Positions 1-5,225 are shown, counted from the stretch's first letter. The stretch: 5,342 nt of DNA from Candidatus Zixiibacteriota bacterium (GCA_018816665.1 JAHIVM010000144.1:1-5342), one strand, 5' to 3'. Numbers and translations: made by a program. The notes: generated from the letters alone by a model not told the origin.

Positions 1-593
1 ACACCCAGGTAGATGGCCACGCTTTTGGCAATCTCGCTCATGGTGATATCCACCACGGCGCCGGAAAGGCCGAACAGCGGCGGCAGCTTGGTAACAAACA
101 GCCACGCGAACACCGAGTAGAACACAACCTGGAATACCGAGTTGAAAGCTACCAGACCGGCTGCGTATTCGGGGTCGCCGTCGGCAAGATCGTTCCAGAC
201 AATCACCATAGCAATACAGCGGGCCAGACCAATCATGATCAAACCGACCATGTACTCAGGTTTGTCCGGCAGAAAAACGATGGCCAGGATGAACATGAGG
301 ACGGGGCCGATCACCCAATTCTGAATCAGACTGAGAAAGAGAATCTTGAAGTCGCGGAAAACCCGTCCCATCTCCTCGTAGCGTACTTTGGCCAGAGGCG
401 GGTACATCATGAGGATGAGTCCCACGGCTATCGGGATATTGGTGGTCCCCACACTGAAACGGTCCCAGAAGCCGGCAATACCAGGGAAAAAGTGACCGAC
501 CGCAACGCCGATCGCCATAGCACTGAAGATCCAGACGGTCAGGTACTTATCAAAAAACGACAATTGCTTGCCCGAAACGGCGGCGCTACTCAT
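1..593 (-). CDS. acr3: Arsenite efflux transporter, Acr3 family (partial, C-terminus beyond window)
   Basis: The reverse strand reads open from an ATG at 593 to the window edge, giving 197 residues with no stop. The protein is very hydrophobic, with probable membrane spans near residues 17-40, 50-66, 84-108, 114-134 and 143-168. Residues 122-136 read GLARCIAMVIVWNDL, the signature of Acr3 permeases; C126 matches the conserved membrane cysteine required for arsenite transport in characterised Acr3 proteins. Acr3 proteins usually have about 350 residues and ten spans, so roughly the first half is present. They export arsenite from the cytoplasm using the proton-motive force. The ATG is preceded by GGAAGGAAGAAC (SD, 6-8 base spacing). 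It lies 37 bases after arsC and is the third gene of arsR-arsC-acr3. The family call is firm; the missing half cannot be judged. Confidence 0.95.
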   Translation of the reverse strand, partial: MSSAAVSGKQLSFFDKYLTVWIFSAMAIGVAVGHFFPGIAGFWDRFSVGTTNIPIAVGLILMMYPPLAKVRYEEMGRVFRDFKILFLSLIQNWVIGPVLMFILAIVFLPDKPEYMVGLIMIGLARCIAMVIVWNDLADGDPEYAAGLVAFNSVFQVVFYSVFAWLFVTKLPPLFGLSGAVVDITMSEIAKSVAIYLG

Positions 594-630
594 TATGTTC
601 TTCCTTCCAGCCACATGTCACAGAACCAGC

Positions 631-1074
631 TTATCGTTGATCCGGGCCCGCCGGCAGGGAATCCGGCAGCGTTTCCACAAAGGCTTTGATCTCGTCGCGC
701 ACCCGCCGGTAGATATCAAGGGCTTCTTCCTCGGTGGCCGCGTCTTTTGCCAGGGTCGGCGGATCATCAAAGCCGTGGTGGAGCCGGACCGTCCGGCCTG
801 GGAATACCGGGCAGTGTTCATCGGCGTGACCGCACACGGTAATGACATACTCAAAGGTCAGGTCGCCGAGGTCGGCCAGCGTTTTGGAGCGATGACCGGA
901 AATATCAACTCCGGCTTCGGCCATGACTTTGACGGCGTTCGGGTTGAGGCCGTGCGTTTCGATCCCGGCCGAGTATACCTGTAGAGTATCGCCTTTGAGT
1001 TGGCGCGCCCAGCCCTCGGCCATCTGACTGCGGCAGGAATTGCCGGTACACAAAAACAGTAGTCTTACGGGCAT
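631..1074 (-). CDS. arsC: Arsenate reductase, thioredoxin-coupled (low-molecular-weight phosphatase fold)
   Basis: This 147-residue cytoplasmic protein would reduce arsenate to arsenite for export by the adjacent Acr3. The N-terminal phosphate-binding loop is C9-TGNSC-R15-S16, as in low-molecular-weight tyrosine phosphatases. The other two redox cysteines are C81 and C88 in VCGHADEHCPVF. The spacing matches the C10/C82/C89 triad of the Staphylococcus aureus pI258-type enzyme, which passes a disulfide along and is recycled by thioredoxin. The DDPP motif at 103-106 supplies the general-acid aspartate. The length is normal for the family. The ATG lies inside the end of arsR (10-base overlap), with only a weak GAGA-type SD, which suggests translational coupling. 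Assignment to the thioredoxin-linked class rather than the glutaredoxin-linked E. coli R773 type follows from the three cysteines and the fold motif. Confidence 0.97.
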   Translation of the reverse strand: MPVRLLFLCTGNSCRSQMAEGWARQLKGDTLQVYSAGIETHGLNPNAVKVMAEAGVDISGHRSKTLADLGDLTFEYVITVCGHADEHCPVFPGRTVRLHHGFDDPPTLAKDAATEEEALDIYRRVRDEIKAFVETLPDSLPAGPDQR

Positions 1075-1430
1075 CGTTGTTTCTCACACAGTTTCTCCGG
1101 ATCCATACTCAGGAGCTGATCCAGAGTTCGGGAATCCATCCGGGATTGTTCGGTCTCGTCAAAGGCGGTCATGATGGTGTTGACGACGCGGGTCGGGAGC
1201 GCTGCCTTGCGGGCCGCTCGGTAGTACACCCAGCGTCCCCTTTTCCGTGACTCCACCAGTCCGGCATCCTTGAGGATGGCCAGGTGTTTGGATACGGTGG
1301 AGGGGGCCAATTGGAGGAGTTCCACGATCTGGCACACACACAATTCGTGCCGACGTAGAACCAGTGCGGCCCGCAGGCGATGATCGTCACCAAGCGCCCG
1401 AAGGACATCAATTCCAGGAATATCTGACAA
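1065..1430 (-). CDS. arsR: Arsenic-responsive repressor ArsR (TTG start)
   Basis: This 121-residue winged-helix repressor of the ArsR/SmtB family would repress its own operon and release DNA on binding arsenite. Numbered from the TTG at 1430, residues 29-34 read ELCVCQ, the ArsR metal site, with C31 and C33. The recognition helix follows (APSTVSKHLAILKDAGLV, about 42-59), then the wing (RKRGRWVYYR). The third cysteine of the E. coli-type site (CVCxxC) is Val here; two cysteines near the C-terminus (C115, C120) might substitute, which is inference. The start was chosen because AAGGAGGTG sits 6 bases before the TTG. The frame stays open to another TTG at 1487, but that one falls inside the promoter and has no SD. 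It is the first gene of the operon and overlaps arsC by 10 bases. Confidence 0.94.
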   Translation of the reverse strand: MSDIPGIDVLRALGDDHRLRAALVLRRHELCVCQIVELLQLAPSTVSKHLAILKDAGLVESRKRGRWVYYRAARKAALPTRVVNTIMTAFDETEQSRMDSRTLDQLLSMDPEKLCEKQRCP

Positions 1431-1436
1431 TGGTCT

Positions 1437-1445
1437 CACCTCCTT
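1437..1445 (-). promoter_or_regulatory. Ribosome binding site that sets the arsR start
   Basis: The reverse strand reads AAGGAGGTG, nearly the full complement of the 16S rRNA tail, followed by six bases (AGACCA) and TTG. It lies in the same open frame as a longer reading from 1487, so it decides the start in favour of the TTG at 1430. Confidence 0.85.
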
Positions 1446-1465
1446 ATTTCGCCATATAACGAAAT
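1446..1465 (-). promoter_or_regulatory. Probable ArsR operator (inverted repeat)
   Basis: ATTTCG, an 8-base A/T-rich spacer and CGAAAT form a perfect 6-bp dyad. It overlaps the proposed -10 box and the expected transcription start of the ars operon and ends right at the arsR SD. An A/T-rich imperfect dyad over the promoter is typical of ArsR-family operators, and binding here would block RNA polymerase. The dyad is seen directly; that ArsR binds it is inferred from position. Confidence 0.65.
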
Positions 1466-1491
1466 ATGAATAGTCAGGGTTCCGCAATCAA
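1463..1491 (-). promoter_or_regulatory. Promoter of the arsR-arsC-acr3 operon
   Basis: The reverse strand has TTGATT (1486-1491) as a -35 box, a 17-base spacer and CATATT (1463-1468) as a -10 box. Each matches the sigma70 consensus at four of six bases. Transcription would begin near 1456, giving a leader of about 25 bases before the TTG start. The box lies just after the terminator of the upstream operon, so the ars genes look like an independent unit. Confidence 0.6.
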
Positions 1492-1507
1492 GTTGTTTTT
1501 GTGGTGC

Positions 1508-1542
1508 AAAAAAACAACCCGGTCGTGTCAGGCGACCGGGTT
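1508..1542 (-). terminator. Rho-independent terminator of the nfeD-flotillin-CA operon
   Basis: On the reverse strand AACCCGGTCG (1533-1542) pairs perfectly with CGACCGGGTT (1516-1525) across a 7-base loop. A G and then seven T residues (1508-1514) follow. It stands 30 bases after the stop codon at 1573 and before the ars promoter, so it separates the two minus-strand operons. The T tract is only on this strand side, so it works in the minus direction. Confidence 0.92.
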
Positions 1543-1572
1543 GGCAGAGTGGCGTTTGGTGGCTTGAAATCG

Positions 1573-2133
1573 TCAGCGGTCGGTAATCTCCCTGAACGAG
1601 ACCCGGCCGTCGTCGATGCCGGCCCAGAACGTTCTGACCTGAACGCGGGCGAAGTCTTTCAGGATGACCCGCGCTGCGGTCTGCAGATCCAGTTTACCCC
1701 TGAGAGGCAGATCCAGCGTGCTGCCGTACCCTTTCATCTTGTCATACCAGGTACAGTCTTCGTGGTTGATGATGATGATCTGGTTGATGCCGCCCTCCTT
1801 GACGAAAAACTTCACCTGCTGCCAGAGGATTTTGAAGTTTTTGGGCAGGAAACTCTGGGCACCAAAGGCGTGGACTCCGCCGCCGATTATCACGGGTGCG
1901 TAGCTCGCGATGCCGAGTTCCTCCGTTATGAACCGTCGAAACGCCGTCTGAAAGCGCGGGTCACCGCAATGGATGACCAGCGCCTCGGGTTTGCGGGTTT
2001 CGAGCGGGTAGAGCGGACGGTGCTGCGAGTTCAACACCTCGGTATGAACTTCAACAGCCCGCTCGGGTTCGGGTGAGGACCGGCCGGGATCCGAACCGTT
2101 CGCCATTTCCGGAAGGTGATCCTTTTCGACCAT
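1573..2133 (-). CDS. Divergent beta-carbonic-anhydrase-like protein
   Basis: This is a 186-residue protein without signal peptide or membrane span, so probably cytoplasmic. Residues 56-60 read CGDPR, matching the C-x-D-x-R motif of beta-carbonic anhydrases (zinc cysteine plus Asp/Arg dyad). Residues 124-127 read HEDC, matching the second zinc motif H-x-x-C, so the inferred zinc ligands are C56, H124 and C127. A glycine-rich turn (IIGGGVHAFG, 82-91) lies where such enzymes have a conserved Gly loop. The usual Gly after the last ligand is Thr128. Residues 1-48 are Pro/Glu/Ser-rich and probably disordered. It starts three bases after the flotillin stop with GGAG seven bases before its ATG, so it is very likely co-translated. 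Beta-carbonic anhydrases hydrate CO2; whether this protein does so, or is a zinc-binding relative with another role, cannot be told. Confidence 0.75.
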   Translation of the reverse strand: MVEKDHLPEMANGSDPGRSSPEPERAVEVHTEVLNSQHRPLYPLETRKPEALVIHCGDPRFQTAFRRFITEELGIASYAPVIIGGGVHAFGAQSFLPKNFKILWQQVKFFVKEGGINQIIIINHEDCTWYDKMKGYGSTLDLPLRGKLDLQTAARVILKDFARVQVRTFWAGIDDGRVSFREITDR

Positions 2134-2136
2134 GGG

Positions 2137-3729
2137 TTACTCCGTCATTCCCGACGACGGGGTTTTGCGTTCGGCGGCCGATGCCAGGTCGTCGGTGGTG
2201 ACACCGATTTTACCCAGAAGACCGGTGACATCAATCCCTGCGGCCCGGGCTTGCTCAAGCAACTGGAAGACCATGGTGGGACCGATCTTGGTGAAGCGAT
2301 CCAGAGCGCCGCCCTTGCCGTCGCCGTTACCGCCCGAATCCACCACCACGAGTTTGTCGATATTGCCCATCGGCGCCGCAATGGAGCCGAAGACCACGCC
2401 AAGCGACTCGATAGTCTGCGGCAGAACTTTCAGGACCTCCAGCGTGATGGCGGCCTCGTTGAATTGCTGGTACGCCTTGGCCAGCTCGGAGATCGCGGTC
2501 GCTTTGGCCAGACCCTGCCGTTCGATAACGTCGGCCTCGGCCAAACCGGTGGCCTTGGCCGCAAAAGCCTGCCCGGTACCCTCGGCTGTGCGCTTGTGCT
2601 GCTCGGCGTCGGCGCGGGCGATAGTGGCGTACTTGTCACCGTCGGCGCGAGCCGTCTGCGCAGCCTTGTAGCCGTCGGCCTCGCGCACCTGGGCATCGGC
2701 CTTGGCCTTTGCCGGTACGACTATCTTGGCTTCCTGTGACTTCTGCTCGCGCGAGATGTTCTGTTCTTCCACGCCGATTTGCGCCCGGGCACGTTCTTCC
2801 TCGACCTTGACCTCGGCGACCACCACGCGCTGACGTTCCGTAGCGGTGGAGAGTGGTCCGGCCTGTTCGGTGATAGCGCGTTCGCGGGCAACTTCGGCCT
2901 CGAATATCTGCTTGGCGACATCGGCTTCTTTTTTGGCCTCGGCCTTCAGCCTTTCGTTGTTCTGGGCGACCACCTCAGCGTCGCGATCGGCATCGGTGGC
3001 CCGCTTTTTGGCTTCGGCCTGAGCTTCGGCCTGACCGATGGCGGCGTCGCGCATGACCTCCGCCGTACGCTTTTTACCGAGCGCCTCGATGTATCCCTGT
3101 TCATCCGTAATGGACTGCGGGTTGAAGACGTCGATCTGCATGCCCAGCCGGGACAGATCCTCGGTGGCCTCCCGCAGTACCTGTTGGCGGAAAGCATCGC
3201 GGTCCTTGATAAGCTGGTCGACCGTCAGGGTACCAACCACACCTCGCAGGTTAGCCTCGAGAGTTTCGCGGGCGACACTCTGAATTTTGTCCGGAGGCAT
3301 TCCCAGGAAACGTGAGCCGGCGGCCAGCAACGACTCGGCGTCATCCTTGAACCGGATGTTCGCCACGGCCTCCACGGTGACCAGCACACCGTCGGTATTC
3401 GGCATGTTTTTGACCAGGATTTGCGGCAGCGAGATTTCTGTCAGGTCCAGGATCTGGACCTCCTCGATAATCGGTTTGCGGATCCGTCCGCCACCCGTGA
3501 CCACCACGGTGCCGGGGGGCAGGACGGTTACCGAGGGTGACCCCGGGTCGGTGGCTTGAATAACCTGCTTGGTTCCCCGTTTGCCGCTTCGGGCGCCGTA
3601 GAAGTATGCGGCCTTGTTGGGTGGCACGCGCACGTAGAAGTTGGACAGGCCCTTCACCACCGCGTAGAGAACTATCAGCAGGCCCACGCCGATGATCGGC
3701 CAGGTTAGATATTGAATAAGATCGTTCAT
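2137..3729 (-). CDS. Flotillin-like SPFH/Band 7 membrane scaffold protein
   Basis: This 530-residue protein belongs to the flotillin family (YuaG/FloT and YqiK-like). One N-terminal hydrophobic segment (residues 11-25) anchors it. The SPFH/Band 7 domain spans about 30-215 and includes VPPNKA (35-40), VVTGGGRIRKPIIEEV (76-91) and DGVLVTVEAVANIRF (113-127). Residues 215-420 are a long coiled coil rich in Ala, Glu and Lys, with the EA-type repeats of flotillins. Residues 420-463 (AYQQFNEAAITLEVLKVLPQ onward) resemble the C-terminal oligomerisation region. A Gly/Asp-rich linker (466-474) then leads to a tail of about 55 residues. Flotillins form large oligomers that organise membrane microdomains. 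The ATG has AAGGGAGGG about 8-9 bases upstream and lies 26 bases after nfeD. An extra stretch of about 25-30 residues (47-75) between the anchor and the GGGR motif looks longer than usual, judged from memory. Confidence 0.95.
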   Translation of the reverse strand: MNDLIQYLTWPIIGVGLLIVLYAVVKGLSNFYVRVPPNKAAYFYGARSGKRGTKQVIQATDPGSPSVTVLPPGTVVVTGGGRIRKPIIEEVQILDLTEISLPQILVKNMPNTDGVLVTVEAVANIRFKDDAESLLAAGSRFLGMPPDKIQSVARETLEANLRGVVGTLTVDQLIKDRDAFRQQVLREATEDLSRLGMQIDVFNPQSITDEQGYIEALGKKRTAEVMRDAAIGQAEAQAEAKKRATDADRDAEVVAQNNERLKAEAKKEADVAKQIFEAEVARERAITEQAGPLSTATERQRVVVAEVKVEEERARAQIGVEEQNISREQKSQEAKIVVPAKAKADAQVREADGYKAAQTARADGDKYATIARADAEQHKRTAEGTGQAFAAKATGLAEADVIERQGLAKATAISELAKAYQQFNEAAITLEVLKVLPQTIESLGVVFGSIAAPMGNIDKLVVVDSGGNGDGKGGALDRFTKIGPTMVFQLLEQARAAGIDVTGLLGKIGVTTDDLASAAERKTPSSGMTE

Positions 3730-3755
3730 ATGTTGAACCCTCCCTTACAACAGGA

Positions 3756-4286
3756 TTAGTTTTTGTTTTCGATCTTCTGAACCGTCACAACGTTGCCGGC
3801 CTTGGCAGTGATGCGCACCGGTGTGCCCCGTTCTATTGAAGCGGCATCCTCGGAGCGGGCAAGAAAAAGAATCTCCCGACCGCCGATAACACAGGCTACC
3901 TGACCGTACCGGTCACCGTTGATTCCGTCGAGCAGGTTGCCGGTTTGACCCAGTATGTCCTGATTAGTGATGGTGGATGATGCCTGACTGGCGTAAAAGG
4001 CACGCAGGATGACATACCCGATAACGCCCATCAATAACGCTCCGCCCACACCCGTCAGGGAGGCGGTGGACATGGAGACATCGGTGGTGGCCCGCATGCC
4101 AAACCCGGCGGCGCCGAATCCCACCATGAGCAGCGCAATCATCTTCGCACCGAAGATGCTCGGGCCGCCGTGATCGAGGTCGAGATCAATATCGGCATCA
4201 ACGTCGATATCAGCATCCGAGCCGAAAATCAGGCTCAGGACCAGGACGCCGAAACCAACCCCAAAAATACTGGCGAAGATTATCAC
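3756..4286 (-). CDS. NfeD-like membrane protein (flotillin partner, GTG start)
   Basis: This 176-residue integral membrane protein, numbered from the GTG at 4286, has a first span at 2-22, an acidic stretch at 24-38 with Asp at every second position (eight in a row), and spans at about 46-62 and 78-96. A C-terminal domain (about 110-173) has the small beta-barrel (OB-fold) pattern of NfeD proteins: GQTGNLLDGINGDRYGQV, then ARSEDAASIERGTPVRIT and VVTVQKI. NfeD proteins of this short type (YuaF/YqiJ-like) are usually encoded beside flotillins and are thought to act with them at the membrane; the gene directly after this one is a flotillin. The GTG was chosen because GGAGGTGA lies five bases before it and the first span then begins at once. 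ATG codons at 4301, 4304 and 4355 in the same frame have no SD. Confidence 0.9.
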   Translation of the reverse strand: MIIFASIFGVGFGVLVLSLIFGSDADIDVDADIDLDLDHGGPSIFGAKMIALLMVGFGAAGFGMRATTDVSMSTASLTGVGGALLMGVIGYVILRAFYASQASSTITNQDILGQTGNLLDGINGDRYGQVACVIGGREILFLARSEDAASIERGTPVRITAKAGNVVTVQKIENKN

Positions 4287-4291
4287 AGAAA

Positions 4292-4299
4292 TCACCTCC
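4292..4299 (-). promoter_or_regulatory. Ribosome binding site that sets the nfeD start
   Basis: GGAGGTGA on the reverse strand is followed by five bases and GTG (4286). It lies inside the longer open frame that begins at ATG 4355, so it favours the shorter product. It also sits three bases after a 10-bp hairpin whose second arm contains CACCTT, which could pair weakly with this site if the hairpin were opened. Confidence 0.75.
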
Positions 4300-4302
4300 A
4301 TC

Positions 4303-4328
4303 ATAAGGTGGCGAGAATGCCACCTTAT
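4303..4328 (-). repeat. Perfect 10-bp inverted repeat in the nfeD leader
   Basis: ATAAGGTGGC and GCCACCTTAT flank a 6-base loop (4313-4318). No T tract follows, so it is not a terminator. It lies between the proposed promoter (4386-4414) and the nfeD SD, so in RNA it would be a stable leader hairpin ending three bases before the SD. It could be a regulator-binding palindrome, a transcript-stabilising stem or part of a translational switch. The structure is certain; the function is unknown. Confidence 0.8.
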
Positions 4329-4385
4329 ATACTCCCCGGCAGGCGGCATATTCATGGCATAACGCAGGTAACCGGCTTTACGGTC

Positions 4386-4414
4386 ATGATATTCCGGGCT
4401 GTGCCGGGAGTCAA
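4386..4414 (-). promoter_or_regulatory. Promoter of the nfeD-flotillin-CA operon
   Basis: The reverse strand has TTGACT (4409-4414), a 17-base spacer and TATCAT (4386-4391). Each box matches the sigma70 consensus at five of six bases, the best promoter in the window. Transcription would start near 4379, giving a leader of about 90 bases that includes the inverted repeat. On the plus strand TATAGT (4415-4420) abuts it and could be a -10 box for msrB, but its -35 position (TTCCGG) is poor, so no msrB promoter is called. Confidence 0.75.
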
Positions 4415-4519
4415 TATAGTTGATCCCGCCTACGCAATGGAAATCGGGTGCGGGAACCCGGGTGCGTCACAGGCGTGTTTCACAATAGACAGCTCCAGCA
4501 TTGACTCATCGGGGTTTAC

Positions 4520-5056
4520 ATGAAACTGATATCGAATACATTGTGGTTGCTCTGCTTGACTCTGCTCCTGACGGCCTGCAACGCGGGGCAGATGGCAGAG
4601 AAACGGGCGACCTGCGGAATGAGTGAAGGGAATACCATGGCCGACAAAATTGAGCGAACCGACGATGAATGGCGCGAGATACTCACCGAAGAGCAGTATC
4701 GTATTCTGCGGCAGAAAGGCACGGAGCGCGCCTTCACCGGAAGGTATAACGACTTCAAGGGTGATGGTGTGTATGTGTGTTCCGGGTGCGGCCAGGAGTT
4801 GTTCGACTCTCAGACCAAGTACAACTCCGGGAGTGGCTGGCCGAGTTTCTGGGCACCGTCGGATTCCGGGCGCATAGATGAAGACAGCGACATGAGCCTG
4901 GGGATGGTCAGGATCGAAATCAACTGCGGTCGTTGCGGGGCGCATCTGGGACACCGGTTTGACGACGGTCCTGATCCGACCGGCCAGCGGTATTGTGTGA
5001 ATTCGGCCTCGCTGGAGTTCAAAAAGCGGGATGAGGATACGACCGAAGGGGAGTAG
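4520..5056 (+). CDS. msrB: Peptide-methionine (R)-S-oxide reductase MsrB with lipoprotein signal
   Basis: This 178-residue enzyme reduces the R isomer of methionine sulfoxide in oxidised proteins. The MsrB domain spans about 48-170. Zinc-binding pairs are C87/C90 (CSGCG) and C136/C139 (CGRCG). GWPSFW (106-111), HLGHRFDDGP (142-151) and RYCVNSASL (157-165) form the active site, with catalytic C159. The position before GWPSF that is often the resolving cysteine (GCGWPSF) is S105 here. Residues 1-20 are a short lipoprotein signal: K2, a Leu-rich core and the lipobox LTAC with C20 as the lipidated residue, implying a membrane-anchored extracytoplasmic enzyme. An in-frame ATG at 4637 (residue 40) has GAAGGG six bases upstream, better than the GGGG before 4520, and would give a cytoplasmic enzyme of 139 residues. 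It is transcribed divergently from nfeD and followed by two terminators. Confidence 0.95.
   Translation: MKLISNTLWLLCLTLLLTACNAGQMAEKRATCGMSEGNTMADKIERTDDEWREILTEEQYRILRQKGTERAFTGRYNDFKGDGVYVCSGCGQELFDSQTKYNSGSGWPSFWAPSDSGRIDEDSDMSLGMVRIEINCGRCGAHLGHRFDDGPDPTGQRYCVNSASLEFKKRDEDTTEGE
4625..4630 (+). promoter_or_regulatory. Internal ribosome binding site, possible second msrB start
   Basis: GAAGGG is spaced six bases from ATG 4637, which opens the conserved MsrB domain (MADKIERTDDEW). It could give a second, cytoplasmic product lacking the lipoprotein signal. The motif is seen; its use is inference. Confidence 0.45.
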
Positions 5057-5081
5057 CGAAGCGGTCTGCGAAGCATCGTGT

Positions 5082-5114
5082 AGCCCGGTTGGCTTGTTCG
5101 ACCGGGTTTATTTT
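5082..5114 (+). terminator. Rho-independent terminator after msrB
   Basis: AGCCCGGTTG (5082-5091) pairs with CGACCGGGTT (5099-5108), with two G-T wobbles, around a 7-base loop. The T-rich run TTTATTTT (5107-5114) follows. It starts 26 bases after the msrB stop. The right arm is identical to the right arm of the terminator at 1508-1542. Confidence 0.85.
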
Positions 5115-5122
5115 CATCCAGT

Positions 5123-5142
5123 CCCGCCATCAAGCTGGCGGG
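5123..5142. repeat. Small hairpin beside the direct repeats
   Basis: CCCGCCA (5123-5129) and TGGCGGG (5136-5142) form a perfect 7-bp stem with a 6-base loop. TGGCGGG occurs again at 5157-5163 in the second direct repeat, so the left arm could pair with either copy. No T tract follows. The function is unknown. Confidence 0.6.
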
Positions 5143-5172
5143 TCATAGGTGGTAGCTGGCGGGTCATAGGTG
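5133..5172. repeat. Two direct copies of a 19-bp sequence
   Basis: AGCTGGCGGGTCATAGGTG occurs at 5133-5151 and again, identical, at 5154-5172, with two bases between copies (21-base period). It lies between the two terminators, outside any gene. It may be a recent slippage duplication or a pair of binding sites. Two copies without longer spacers do not make a CRISPR array. Confidence 0.85.
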
Positions 5173-5189
5173 ACATGCACATTGTTGTG

Positions 5190-5225
5190 GCCCGGTTGGT
5201 GTGTCCGACCAGGCTTTTTGTTTTT
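5190..5225 (+). terminator. Second terminator-like hairpin downstream of msrB
   Basis: GCCCGGTTGG (5190-5199) pairs with CCGACCAGGC (5205-5214) around a 5-base loop, with one C-A mismatch and one wobble. TTTTTGTTTTT (5215-5225) follows. Its left arm repeats that of the terminator at 5082, so the two look like related copies. It may back up msrB termination or end a transcript arising between them. Confidence 0.8.

Noticed and set aside
568..984. Plus-strand open frame of 138 codons
   Set aside because: Antisense to arsC, whose catalytic residues are all present on the other strand.
1501..2739. Long plus-strand open frames at 1501-2076 and 2116-2739
   Set aside because: They lie antisense to the CA-like gene and the flotillin gene, which have clear motifs, SDs and operon spacing. 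The plus-strand products show no recognisable domain, and the first begins at the terminator.
2779..3315. Plus-strand open frame of 178 codons inside the flotillin gene
   Set aside because: It mirrors the Ala/Glu-rich coiled-coil codons of the flotillin, which leave few stops on the other strand. No SD or known motif.
4287..4355. Longer NfeD start at ATG 4355
   Set aside because: The extra 23 residues cover the leader hairpin and the SD itself, and no SD precedes that ATG.
4501..4506. TTGACT as a -35 box for msrB
   Set aside because: It lies 14 bases before the msrB ATG, so transcription would start inside the gene, and no -10 box follows at the right distance.
4430..4954. Minus-strand open frame of 174 codons
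   Set aside because: Antisense to msrB and running over its divergent promoter region. The product has no recognisable domain.
5133..5172. CRISPR-like repeats
   Set aside because: Only two copies with a 2-base gap and no spacers or cas genes.
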